Assembly: GCA_900471525.1 (NCBI GenBank)
Contig: UCEZ01000023.1
Coordinates: forward strand, 1 to 64,000
DNA length: 64,000 nucleotides
Reading direction: 5' to 3'
From: Hyphomicrobiales bacterium
GTDB taxonomy: Bacteria; Pseudomonadota; Alphaproteobacteria; Rhizobiales; Rhizobiaceae
Shown: one piece after another, positions 48,354 through 57,180 of the stretch
How the letters are laid out: every line of letters starts with the position of its first letter
Numbering within the stretch: position 1 is the stretch's first letter
Notes under the pieces: generated by a model
Databases searched by the model: none
What the model saw: the letters and a program-made list of their open reading frames with translations, nothing else
Told to the model about the DNA's origin: nothing
Made by a program: the position numbers and the translations under genes

Positions 48354-48385
48354 CGCCCGGATGTGCTTCGAAGCGCATCCGGGCG
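48354..48385. terminator. 32-bp near-perfect palindrome after the RTX gene
   Basis: CGCCCGGATGTGCTTC pairs with GAAGCGCATCCGGGCG over 16 bases with one mismatch (G-T type). It lies about 50 bases after the RTX stop and could act as a terminator or mRNA-stabilising hairpin. No T-tract follows. Confidence 0.55.
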
Positions 48386-48420
48386 CATGGACGCGATGCC
48401 AGGTCCTGCGATCCCCGATA

Positions 48421-48645
48421 TCACGAAGCGAAAACAACCTCGCGACTGCTGCGATCGTTTAGTGCTCCAAGAATTTCGTCCTGTGTTTTGTAGCCCGCGA
48501 AGAACAGATCGATCACGGCGCCGGCGGCACTGACGCCTTCCTGGCTGCGCAACCGCACTCCGCGCTCAGCGCACCACGAGAACAGTGCGCCGGACAGCGC
48601 TTCAACATCATCGAAAACGACGCAAGACGTAGCAGACTGGGACAT
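48421..48645 (-). CDS. Small hypothetical protein (74 residues)
   Basis: A short soluble protein starting MSQSATSCVVFDDVEALSGALFSW, containing two cysteines and ending NDRSSREVVFAS. AAGGAAG lies seven bases upstream of the ATG, supporting the start. No domain is recognised. Confidence 0.65.
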   Translation of the reverse strand: MSQSATSCVVFDDVEALSGALFSWCAERGVRLRSQEGVSAAGAVIDLFFAGYKTQDEILGALNDRSSREVVFAS

Positions 48646-48921
48646 GCTCGACTTCCTTATGTAGCGATTGGGTGTGCCGATTGGGGATTGATTTGTTCCA
48701 GACTGGCCATCGATGAAAAATTTTGCAATCGCGATGCGGATTGGCGGTTAATATCCTGCTGGAGCTGTCCTGAATTGGTGCATCCGGCTGATTATATCCA
48801 CGACACGCACGCCGGGTGGTTGTATTTCGGTTAAGCAAGTTGCGCGCCGCGCGCATCGTGCGAACGCGGATTCCGAGATGATTCCCCGGATGTCACGCTG
48901 TCGATCATTTTCCAGACCCCT

Positions 48922-49215
48922 TCATTCCCCCATATCCGGGATGTAAAGGCACTTGGTCCGACCCTTCGGGCCGAAATCGTTGAAGGCGGCGCACCGGTGA
49001 AACTGTCCATCGGGAGACCGTCGGAGGGGCCAGGTCTTGTAGGCAATAACCTCGCCGGTGATGCGCACAAGCCAGCCGTCCTTGGTTGGCGTCACGTCGG
49101 TTGCGGGTATCGGTTTGCAATCGCGCCCCGCGCAGCAAGGGACTTCATAGAAGTCGTGCGACCAAGCGGGGTTACTCCAGAAAATCAAAATCAGGAATGC
49201 CAATATCCTACCCAC
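48922..49215 (-). CDS. Small exported cysteine-containing protein
   Basis: A 97-residue protein. GTG 49215 with GGGAGG six bases upstream starts MGRILAFLILIFWSNPAWS, a signal peptide, followed by HDFYEVPCCAGRDCKPIP and GWLVRITGEVI; four further cysteines lie toward the end. Similar short secreted Cys proteins are common in Rhizobiales as far as I recall. A longer in-frame start at 49329 has no ribosome-binding site. Function unknown. Confidence 0.72.
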   Translation of the reverse strand: MGRILAFLILIFWSNPAWSHDFYEVPCCAGRDCKPIPATDVTPTKDGWLVRITGEVIAYKTWPLRRSPDGQFHRCAAFNDFGPKGRTKCLYIPDMGE

Positions 49216-49687
49216 TAGATTCCTCCCGTTGCAAGCTTCGGTCCGGTGGTTTTCTCCATGAGCCACTCCCGTTGTGGTCTCGCGAGGAATCCTGATTTTC
49301 GCATCAAACCCGTGGAAGAGACAACGCACGCAGGACAGGTTTGTCGCATCCCATCGCGCGCGGCCCGGCGGTTTTCGACATCGCGTTCGCAGGGGTTGTA
49401 CCGCGACAGTCGAGAAATCGAAAATAATGCAACAAAATCAGATGAGAAAAGATGAAGTGGTGCCCCGTGCCGAGGTGCAGAAAGTGAACAAAATCAGTCA
49501 CTTTCCGCTTCGTTGGACACAATTCACTTCCACGTAATCATTAGGCTTTTTGAAACAGTGTCCAGCCCAAAAGGCGGCTGGATTGTTCCCGGAGCCGATA
49601 CTTTAAATTGGCTACACGTCATGCATATCAATTTAGAATTTCCCTTTTGAACCAAACGCTCGACAACGTTCCTTATCGCAGACAAGA
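49216..49687. other. Intergenic region carrying the left island boundary
   Basis: No gene is seen in this region. The left 15-bp attachment repeat lies at 49458-49472, and composition becomes AT-richer to its right, where the defence-type gene ends at 49688. Confidence 0.6.
49458..49472. repeat. attL: Left attachment-site repeat of the genomic island
   Basis: TGGTGCCCCGTGCCG repeats exactly the tRNA-Leu 3' end at 62410-62424, in the same orientation. A 15-base exact match at the far side of an integrase-encoding segment is the expected scar of site-specific integration. Confidence 0.85.
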
Positions 49688-52600
49688 CTATGTCGAAAAC
49701 CATTTTCCTTCCGCACTTACACTAGCAAGAGTGACAGCTTCCATACCAACGTCGCGTGTTAGTATTTTCTCACAATAATCAACCAAATCTAAGGGATAAA
49801 TGTTTGCGTTATTGCACACCTGTTCAACGCATTCTTTCGGAATACTTGAACTTCCCTCCGGGTGACGATGTCGAAAAGAGTATATTGGAAGCTTATTAAT
49901 GCCGTATGCGAACCTTATGAACTCCAAGTTCGACTGTAGGTCTTCGGGACGTATCGTTTTTTCTATGGAAATGAGTGGGGCGGTTCTCTGAATTATGAAG
50001 TCATCATTCCCGCGATACCGGCGCAAGATCGGCGCGATAAGCGAGGATATTCGTTTCTCGCTAAACCGAGCAGCAATCAAAGATAACAATCTCGGCGAGC
50101 TAGGCACTTTAATGCTAGCCGTTCTTCGTAACCTTGTAGTCGTGCGCTTCCCCGACCGCCCGAACGGAATTTCTGCAAAGGATCCAGAGATTTTTAGCCA
50201 ATCATCATCAGGCAATTCATCAACGAAATTTGATAACTCCTCTTGCAGATCAAATATAGCCTCTACGGACATGAAAGACAGGGCGGCTAGAAGAGTGATA
50301 TGGTATTCATTCTTGCCACTGTTCCGCAAATCCGAAATATTTGAAACCAATTTCTTGGGCGTCTGCGTTTGGTGCCGAATAGAAACTAGATAGCGAATGG
50401 TATCGTCAATATAGTCAATCTCTATATCTATCGGACATGTCTCGATGTTGTACAAATGTATTGTCGACAACGCTCGTGCTGAAACATTTCCCACTGTAAG
50501 AAAAAGCCTGTGGCACTCCCTGTATATCGCGGACCACAGTGGTTCATTGTCATAAACTTCTCTCGTGGGCATCTGTAGAGCCGAATTAACCAACCGAACG
50601 AGGTCTGCACTATCTTCGCCGAAAAGCGCAGCGCCTCCTTTTGAAAACCTTTCAACACTAAAGTCCGAAAAAGTGGTAAGAAATCTTGGGTAGAAAAGAT
50701 GACGCCAGAAAGGCAGGTCCAAGTTCCGTTCCCGCTCATAATCATATTGGTCAACTGTCAAAAGACGGTGCACCACTATTGAGAAGTACCCTGTGTCAGT
50801 AATCGGCTCGGAATGACGATACGGCAGCATCCCAGCGGATCCCGTAAGCAGGTATTGAAGAACGGTGCGCCATGCGTCGTCCGCCTGATCGAGGTGGTCC
50901 ATTCTTCCAGATGAAAGCGAGCGGATAGCTATTTGGGGGTATCGCGAATAAAATATTTGGAACTCGACGACGGACATTATTTCGAAAGCGCCCAAAATTT
51001 GGCCAACCCAAAGCCATTTATTTTCGTCATTGAAAGCCAACTCACAGCTTAGCCAAAAGCTATATATCTCTGCAGTTTCCATGTTGACCACAAGAGAACG
51101 GCAGGCAGCATAGACCCGATCAGACTGAGTATCAGAACGTATAACCTGCTTTAGATAGTGGATTAAGCTATCCCGAGGACGGCCTGTAGGAACAGACAAT
51201 AAAATGTCCTCAGAAAATGATGTTCTCTTCGCCAACAGCAGCGTGGCTGAAGGCTCCTCTATTACCCATTTTGTCATTTCCTCGCCGAGCAAAGGCTGGT
51301 CAGAGAACACATGATCTTGGAGTAAGGTCAGCGTCAATTCCGAGATGTGACTGATGTATTTGAAGCGTCCATCTTCAGCCAGATGCCGCAGACCATATCG
51401 TAGAGATGCCAACTCTCCACTGCTATAGCAGCCTGCAAAGAAACGGGTGACATTCAGCCAGTAAAAATTACTTGCTAAGCCGATGAAGCGTTCCGGCAAT
51501 GTGCCCGTAATGATCACCCCGGTCGGAGAGTAAGGAGCGGTGTCGTAAAGATGGCGAGCTGCGAAATACTCTCGTAGAGGCTGGACCTCAAATTCAAACG
51601 TGCCCAGCACCCGAGACACCAAGACAAATACGCGCTCTACAACACCTTGGAACAACTCTTCCACTAGCTCTGTGGTGTGTCCCTCACTATGGAGAAATTG
51701 TAGCAACACATCCTTGAGCCTCGCCTCTGAGATATTGCCGCCATTTCCCAAACTTTCCGCTTCCATCTGAAGCAACCACGCTAAATACCTGTGGATTTTC
51801 AGAAGCACGCCTCGGTGATCCCGCACCACAGAACTTTTATCAGCCTCCCGGTTGAGAAATATATCGATATAACTGTCGTACAAAGCGGTACGCTTATCGG
51901 GTAAAGAAGCGCCACGTACCGATATCAAATTAAGTAATATTGCAAGCTGCATCGGATTTCTGGCAAGATCCCGAACGTGGGGCTGACGTAGCTTCTCTTG
52001 AAGCACGCGAATGATCTCGCTCTTTTCACGACCATCAGTATCCCTACCCTCCAACCACTTGTTTGAGTAGTCTAAAATAACTTCTTGGGTCAAAGATATG
52101 AGTTCGACATACTGAAACTCATCACGCGGGAACCCGGGTGAATTCGCGAATGCTGCGGGCCGACTTGTGACAACTAGTTGGAGAGATAGAGCATCCTCGG
52201 AAATTCGTGTGCCGGCATTTGAAACCTCTGCGACTATCCGATTTCTCAAGTGGATGTCTGCCACCTCGTCGAAACCGTCGAGCACAACTAGAATTTGCGA
52301 CGTTTTCGCTACGGCTGCGAAGTCGTCAACGGTAAACGCCCGTCCCGTGTGGCGAGAGATAAGCGCAGCGAGGAAGCTTTCGAGGACCACGTGGCTTTCT
52401 AGTGGACGCTTGTTGCCCGGTGGATCGCTGAATGGATCCTGCCCCAACACCCAACTTGCGTAGTCACGCAGATCTACGCGGAGTGGTATGCGCAGATCTC
52501 GCGGCCTATAATCGACTGAAACTTTATTAATCTCGCCTCGTCCGAGCAGCATCATTCTATGTACTTGACATAAAAACTGCGTGATTGTCGATTTCCCCTG

Positions 52601-53455
52601 TCCGGGCGCCCCTTCAACAACTACCAGAGGGAAATGATGCGCGAAGTCAGCATCAGAAAGCAATCTCAGAGCACCTTGCTGGGATGTTTCTTTGTGCAGA
52701 TGACCGTCACTCAGTCCTAAAAACTCAGGCGAGATTGAGCGGTCTGCTTCGAGCCATGAAGCAACGGTTTTCGACCATTTTTGGGAGCGCTGCTGTTCCT
52801 CGTTAATTATTAGCCGAGCCGGCACATCGACAAACATCTCCGATATACCTTTTTGCAGGTCAATTTGTTTGAATTTAAGTTTGTCGTCATGTTTGTATTG
52901 ATGCGCCATAAAAGCTCGTATTGTTTCAATACGGCGATTAATTTGCTCGTCCGCTTGTGAGTTGCAGAGAAACTGCAATAGATCGGTGGCTTTTATTATT
53001 TCTGGGTAGCTCCATTTGATCGCCGGATCGCCATCGATACGTCTCTCTATATCGTCCCTCCACCAGCAATGTGCATCAATATCAAGCGCGCTTGCCAGTT
53101 CACTAGCTGCCCTATCAACTGATCCGCCGCCTAGATAGCTAGAGCCACTAACATTCGTGAGCAAAAAATAAGAACTGGCGCCTCGAGATTTTAGTAAATT
53201 TACTTTCGGCGCCTCGGTTTTTATTGTCTCAAGGATGACATCCCTCGCATCCCGCGTCGATGGATCACGCACATACTTGACTTGAAATATCGTGGTGTGG
53301 TTCTTGCCATTTTTTTGCTGACTTAGGAATGCGTCGCGACCACCATCTCTCTGGCCTACCGGAAGGCATTGAGTGGCTGGAAACGCCTTTGTCAAAAGTG
53401 CTTGGCATAAATGTTGGAACCTCTCATCACCCAGTGTCTCAAGATTGTACTGCAT
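49688..53455 (-). CDS. Mrr-like nuclease fused to NACHT/STAND NTPase (predicted anti-phage protein)
   Basis: A 1255-residue protein. The N-terminus (about 1-160) is a restriction-endonuclease-fold domain of Mrr type: GQRDGGRDAF with Asp37/Asp41, then FQVKY with Gln58-x-Lys60. A NACHT ATPase follows: Walker A EGAPGQGKST (281-290), Walker B LVVLDGFDEV (Asp393, Asp396-Glu397, the NACHT-specific spacing), the arginine-containing VTSRP, and the winged-helix signature QPLREYFAARHLYD near 660. The remaining 550 residues are helical and probably the sensor. The architecture matches the Avs/bNACHT class of defence proteins, which oligomerise on sensing a phage protein and activate the nuclease. The gene is distinctly lower in GC than the chromosome. 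Domain order is firm; anti-phage function is inferred. Confidence 0.85.
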   Translation of the reverse strand: MQYNLETLGDERFQHLCQALLTKAFPATQCLPVGQRDGGRDAFLSQQKNGKNHTTIFQVKYVRDPSTRDARDVILETIKTEAPKVNLLKSRGASSYFLLTNVSGSSYLGGGSVDRAASELASALDIDAHCWWRDDIERRIDGDPAIKWSYPEIIKATDLLQFLCNSQADEQINRRIETIRAFMAHQYKHDDKLKFKQIDLQKGISEMFVDVPARLIINEEQQRSQKWSKTVASWLEADRSISPEFLGLSDGHLHKETSQQGALRLLSDADFAHHFPLVVVEGAPGQGKSTITQFLCQVHRMMLLGRGEINKVSVDYRPRDLRIPLRVDLRDYASWVLGQDPFSDPPGNKRPLESHVVLESFLAALISRHTGRAFTVDDFAAVAKTSQILVVLDGFDEVADIHLRNRIVAEVSNAGTRISEDALSLQLVVTSRPAAFANSPGFPRDEFQYVELISLTQEVILDYSNKWLEGRDTDGREKSEIIRVLQEKLRQPHVRDLARNPMQLAILLNLISVRGASLPDKRTALYDSYIDIFLNREADKSSVVRDHRGVLLKIHRYLAWLLQMEAESLGNGGNISEARLKDVLLQFLHSEGHTTELVEELFQGVVERVFVLVSRVLGTFEFEVQPLREYFAARHLYDTAPYSPTGVIITGTLPERFIGLASNFYWLNVTRFFAGCYSSGELASLRYGLRHLAEDGRFKYISHISELTLTLLQDHVFSDQPLLGEEMTKWVIEEPSATLLLAKRTSFSEDILLSVPTGRPRDSLIHYLKQVIRSDTQSDRVYAACRSLVVNMETAEIYSFWLSCELAFNDENKWLWVGQILGAFEIMSVVEFQIFYSRYPQIAIRSLSSGRMDHLDQADDAWRTVLQYLLTGSAGMLPYRHSEPITDTGYFSIVVHRLLTVDQYDYERERNLDLPFWRHLFYPRFLTTFSDFSVERFSKGGAALFGEDSADLVRLVNSALQMPTREVYDNEPLWSAIYRECHRLFLTVGNVSARALSTIHLYNIETCPIDIEIDYIDDTIRYLVSIRHQTQTPKKLVSNISDLRNSGKNEYHITLLAALSFMSVEAIFDLQEELSNFVDELPDDDWLKISGSFAEIPFGRSGKRTTTRLRRTASIKVPSSPRLLSLIAARFSEKRISSLIAPILRRYRGNDDFIIQRTAPLISIEKTIRPEDLQSNLEFIRFAYGINKLPIYSFRHRHPEGSSSIPKECVEQVCNNANIYPLDLVDYCEKILTRDVGMEAVTLASVSAEGKWFST

Positions 53456-53764
53456 GCTTATCCGGCTCCAATTCTCAACATTTTCGCTTTGTACAACTTA
53501 TGAGATATTCAAATCCAGCATTAAACTGGCTTGGGAACAGGTAAATTCGGTTTGGCGGCGACGGCGCCTACGACACCGGCCTCTTCCTGCTTCAAGGGCG
53601 ACTAGATATCACAAACCGGCTTCCGCAATTACGCGCCTTACACTGGTTTAACATGGGTGTGCTCTAGCTGAACCAGCCCAGAGTGGTTCATTAATTAGGC
53701 TTTGACCAACCAATTTAAACCATTCATATGTGAACCATCTAAAGTAAACCACAGAGGGGTTCAC
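53456..53764. promoter_or_regulatory. Divergent control region with seven TRAACCA motifs
   Basis: Between the NACHT gene and the serine recombinase gene, the motif T(G/A)AACCA or its complement occurs at 53644-53650 (-), 53669-53675 (+), 53684-53690 (-), 53716-53722 (+), 53731-53737 (+), 53745-53751 (+) and about 53757-53763 (-). Two of them form the dyad TGAACCA-N8-TGGTTCA (53669-53690). The last copies overlap the ribosome site of the recombinase. This looks like a resolvase res-type site or an autoregulatory operator array. Confidence 0.6.
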
Positions 53765-54373
53765 ATGCTGGTCCGGATTTATCTGCGCGCTTCCACCGAT
53801 GAGCAAGACGCAAGCCGGGCGCGATCTCAGCTCGAAGCGTTTGCTGCCGAACGTGGCCTCATTGTTGCGGCTACATATGTGGAGAACGAGAGCGGCGCGA
53901 AGCTCGCCCGTCCGGAACTCTTCCGACTGCTATCCGATGCCCGTCCCGGTGACATCCTCCTGATAGAGCAGGTAGATCGCCTCTCGCGATTGACTGCCGC
54001 CGACTGGCAGAAGCTCCGCGTCGAATTGGACAAGCGACAAGTTCGCGTTGTCGCCCTCGACCTCCCCACCTCATGGGTACTTGCCGCACCGGCAGATGAT
54101 TTCACCGGGCGCATGTTCACAGCCATCAACGGCATGATGCTTGACGTGTTGGCTGCAGTCGCCCGCAAAGACTATGACGACCGCCGCCGCCGACAGGCAC
54201 AAGGGCAAGCCCGCGCAAAGCTCGAAGGCGTTTATCGCGGTCGTCCGGAGAATGCCAAGCGCAACGATGGCATCGCGGCTATGTTGAAGGCTGGCGCATC
54301 GTGGTCACAAATTCAGAGCGCCACAGGCTGCTCCCGTGCAACTGTTGCAAAGATCGCCAAGCGTCGGGCCTAG
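53765..54373 (+). CDS. Small serine recombinase (resolvase/invertase family)
   Basis: A 202-residue recombinase: MLVRIYLRASTDEQDASRA with the catalytic Ser10, the central IEQVDRLSRL segment and a long E helix, ending in a helix-turn-helix (WSQIQSATGCSRATVAKIAKRR). GAGGGG lies five bases before ATG 53765; an upstream frame extension is not used. It could resolve dimers, invert a segment or act as the element's own regulator. Its coding end contains one of the island palindromes at 54337. Confidence 0.9.
   Translation: MLVRIYLRASTDEQDASRARSQLEAFAAERGLIVAATYVENESGAKLARPELFRLLSDARPGDILLIEQVDRLSRLTAADWQKLRVELDKRQVRVVALDLPTSWVLAAPADDFTGRMFTAINGMMLDVLAAVARKDYDDRRRRQAQGQARAKLEGVYRGRPENAKRNDGIAAMLKAGASWSQIQSATGCSRATVAKIAKRRA
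54337..54349. repeat. Island palindrome TGCAACTGTTGCA (copy 1)
   Basis: A perfect 13-bp palindrome (one-base centre), inside the last codons of the serine recombinase gene. Exact copies occur at 59754 and 60714, and related forms at 57302 and 59089. Confidence 0.6.
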
Positions 54374-54398
54374 ATATGTCAGGGCTGATAAAAAATGG

Positions 54399-55754
54399 CT
54401 ACGCCTTCAGCCGCTCAACAATCTCGTTTGCTGTATAACGAACGAGCGTTCTGCGCTCTCTGGCAAGCCCTCCTTGAGCAAAATCTTTTAGTTCAGGAGG
54501 AAGCTCTTCTGAAAGGCAAAAGGTCCACCATTCTTTTTCCCATGTCGCGCTGCTTTCTTCGGTCAGCGCTTCATCCACTGGAAATAAGAAGTCCAACGCA
54601 TCGGACAGCGTTAACTGCCCATGCCGTGCTTTTCGATACATGTCCGGACGCAAAAGTTTCATCGCAATCAGCCCGCCGATAATGGGGCCAATTTGTCTGT
54701 AGTTGGGCGGAGTGAAGGAAAGCGACAATTTCAATATGGTGTAAGCGCGCTCAAGGGTTCTCAGCGTCATGCCGTAATAGGTGAGAACTCTGGCCAGCAT
54801 GTCCGCTGTCGGCTCTACAGGCCCATCATTCTTTCGGGGAAGATCCAACTGTGAGTTTAATCGGTTCGCGTATTTGGCAATCTGCGTGACCCTGTCGTAC
54901 CGGTCCGCCGGTACATCGACTGTGACAGTCATGTTGATGAATTTTTGCAGATAAGCACCGGCATCGATGTCACGCCCATAGGCGTATCGAACCGAGCTTT
55001 CGAGTTGCCGCTGATGAACCCCAAGAACGAAATGGACATTCGGAACAGCCATGAAATGCTTCACGCGCTCAAGCAGTGCCAAAGCAAAGAGCGGTTTACA
55101 ACGGTCCAATTCATCGATGATGAAAACCAGAGGTTTTTGCATTTCGCCTTCCGGCGGAGGTGACAACAAACACGCGAGGTTCGCCAACGCTTTCCGGAAA
55201 CTTTCGACAGTCTCTTTCTGTTTGCGTGGCTTGTCGAGCAGTTGCTCCATATAGGCCTCTGCAACATCTTCTGCCTCGGCAGTCACAACCTCACCGAGGT
55301 CTTTGAGGTCATCTGAGCTTGCGAGCCCAGCAGTCGCGGCGCGCACGGCCATTTTCAATCCGATTTTCGCGGTGCCTCGGGCCAAAAGAGCGCCGAGATC
55401 GACAGCCTTATCACGAATATTTTTTGCAACTTTGCTACTTTTAGGAGCCTTTTCCTCTGCCAACTCAATCAGTTCGCGCGCCAGCGCTGCAAATGCGTCC
55501 TCGACGTAATCGTTTTCGAAGGCATCAAAAAAAATGACAGGATGTCCTGTCTTCCTAAGTTCACCGGCCCACATCTTCAGAAATGTTGTTTTACCGGAAC
55601 CCCACGCGCCATCGAAAGCTATGACTAACGGGTCCTCAACCGTGCCCACCAGATTGGTCATCCCACTTGCAAGCTGAGCCCGCCCGAAAATATCCTTCTC
55701 GGGCGAAAAGCCCTCGTGGTCCCCGATTTCTAATGGCTGCGGATATACCTTCAA
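54399..55754 (-). CDS. KAP-family P-loop NTPase
   Basis: A 451-residue protein with Walker A GAWGSGKTT (residues 49-57, Lys55), a long helical insertion (about 90-190) and Walker B VFIIDELDRC (Asp214, Glu215), the hallmark of KAP NTPases. The C-terminal part is helical. Family members such as PifA and relatives are linked to phage exclusion and to membrane-associated signalling. No membrane helix is evident here, although the AAVRAATAG stretch near residue 135-150 is mildly hydrophobic. It is divergent from the PD-(D/E)xK gene. Confidence 0.87.
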   Translation of the reverse strand: MKVYPQPLEIGDHEGFSPEKDIFGRAQLASGMTNLVGTVEDPLVIAFDGAWGSGKTTFLKMWAGELRKTGHPVIFFDAFENDYVEDAFAALARELIELAEEKAPKSSKVAKNIRDKAVDLGALLARGTAKIGLKMAVRAATAGLASSDDLKDLGEVVTAEAEDVAEAYMEQLLDKPRKQKETVESFRKALANLACLLSPPPEGEMQKPLVFIIDELDRCKPLFALALLERVKHFMAVPNVHFVLGVHQRQLESSVRYAYGRDIDAGAYLQKFINMTVTVDVPADRYDRVTQIAKYANRLNSQLDLPRKNDGPVEPTADMLARVLTYYGMTLRTLERAYTILKLSLSFTPPNYRQIGPIIGGLIAMKLLRPDMYRKARHGQLTLSDALDFLFPVDEALTEESSATWEKEWWTFCLSEELPPELKDFAQGGLARERRTLVRYTANEIVERLKA

Positions 55755-56085
55755 GATCGCCCCCTAAAACGTGCATGCACGCTTAAATTGCCATCGGGAA
55801 GCCGACCGGGCAAGCGGAGTTCCTTTGACAATCGATACAATACACGCCAAAAAGAACCCAGAGTGGTACGTGCCGCTCTGGGGCGTCGAAACCCCTGCAA
55901 CCAAGGTCGATGCCGACCTGAAATGGCATCATCTCCTTGAACCTTATGGTCGAGGAGCCGTGGACGTATGTTCAGGCTCCCAGAGCTAAAGGTTCACGGG
56001 ACTGTGGTTGCACGGTTTTCGAACTCCCCGATCAGGGGTCAAGGGCTCGCGGCGGGGACGTACCGCCCACGCCCTGCGGGGGTTC
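55755..56085. other. Region between KAP gene and nuclease gene, with possible gene remnant
   Basis: The first part is the probable divergent promoter region. From TTG 55825 to the stop at 55989 a 54-codon frame beginning MTIDTIHAKKNPEWYVPLWG has CGGAG upstream, but its C-terminus looks out of frame, so it may be the remnant of a broken gene or the 5' piece of a longer one. I see no confident gene here. Confidence 0.4.
55825..55989 (+). pseudogene. Possible gene fragment upstream of the nuclease
   Basis: A TTG-started frame of 54 codons (MTIDTIHAKKNPEWYVPLWG onward) with CGGAG five bases before it. Trp/Tyr/His-rich composition looks protein-like for about 40 residues and then ends in an unrelated-looking tail, suggesting a frameshift. 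No family is recognised. Confidence 0.3.
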
Positions 56086-57180
56086 ATGGAAACGCTATTT
56101 GGTCATCTTGCCACACGCTTCGCGGCATCGCCAGAAAACATGGCGATCGAAGCGCTGGGCTTTATTCTGTCCCGCTCCCCTGCCGCCAGAACGGCTTTCA
56201 CGACAGTTGCAGAAGCTGGCGGGCTGTCCCTCCCGGCTGACCTGTCGTTTGCTACTCAAGTGGTTGCGGAGGACGATGGTAGGCCCGATATTGAGGGCTA
56301 CGGTAGCGACCTTCAGCGTTACGTTGTTGTCGAGACCAAGTTTCATGCCGGGCTGACCCAGCATCAACCAATAACCTATGCCGCTCGTCTTCCGTCAGAC
56401 CACCCGGCAGCCCTTGTTTTCATCGTCCCGGCAGGGCGGATGACATCCTTGTGGCGGGAATTGTCCCGCCGCCTAATGGGCGGTAACTACTTGGTGTCGC
56501 CATGCAGGGAGGTTCGGCCCGAGCTTTGGGCGGCGGCGTTCAGCGCAAACCATCACCTCGTGCTTGTGAGTTGGCGCATGGTTTTGATTGCAATTCTCCG
56601 GGAGATGGAAACCCGCAGCGAAACCGACAGGCTGGATGACGTTCGCCAGCTTCAAGGGCTCTGCGAACGAATGGACACGGATGCTTTCATTCCAATGCGT
56701 TCCGAGGAACTGACCGGGACCGATGCTGCGCGGCGTTACGTCCAGCTTGGCCAGATCGCCTATGATGTGGGAGAGCTACTTCTGGAAGATGCCGTGTTTG
56801 ACCGGAAGGGGCTGACACCAGCCGGTGGCCTCGGCTTCTATGGCCGTTATCTCCGAGCGCATGGGATCGTGTTTTTTCTGACCTTCGATGGTGGAGCATG
56901 GGCCGCGCATAAGCTGTCCCCACTTTGGCTCCGCTTCGATGCCTCGGCGCCACCCATGGTGCTTGATGCTTTGCGGCGCGGCACAGCCTTGCCGCCAAAC
57001 GTGCCGATCATCATTGAGAGCCCTCGACGTGTTTTTGTGGCACTGGCGATAGAGCCGGGAGCCGAGCGCCCGGAAATCCTTCGCTCCCTCGCGTCTCAGG
57101 TTGAGGGTGTAATGACCTCACTTTCCTCCGTTTCGCTCTCAGCGGTCAACGTCGAGGCAATGGGAGGCGGGCTGTCGTGA
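56086..57180 (+). CDS. PD-(D/E)xK nuclease family protein
   Basis: A 364-residue protein with a clear PD-(D/E)xK site: Pro67-Asp68 in RPDIEGYG, then Glu83-Thr-Lys85 in VVVETKF, and a QxxxY motif (Gln94, Tyr98) as in RecB-type nucleases. The remaining 260 residues have no recognised domain. ATG 56086 has GGGGG four bases upstream. The stop overlaps the start of the next gene (GTGA), so the two act together. Enzyme class is firm; the biological target is not known, and defence against foreign DNA is inference from the island. Confidence 0.78.
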   Translation: METLFGHLATRFAASPENMAIEALGFILSRSPAARTAFTTVAEAGGLSLPADLSFATQVVAEDDGRPDIEGYGSDLQRYVVVETKFHAGLTQHQPITYAARLPSDHPAALVFIVPAGRMTSLWRELSRRLMGGNYLVSPCREVRPELWAAAFSANHHLVLVSWRMVLIAILREMETRSETDRLDDVRQLQGLCERMDTDAFIPMRSEELTGTDAARRYVQLGQIAYDVGELLLEDAVFDRKGLTPAGGLGFYGRYLRAHGIVFFLTFDGGAWAAHKLSPLWLRFDASAPPMVLDALRRGTALPPNVPIIIESPRRVFVALAIEPGAERPEILRSLASQVEGVMTSLSSVSLSAVNVEAMGGGLS

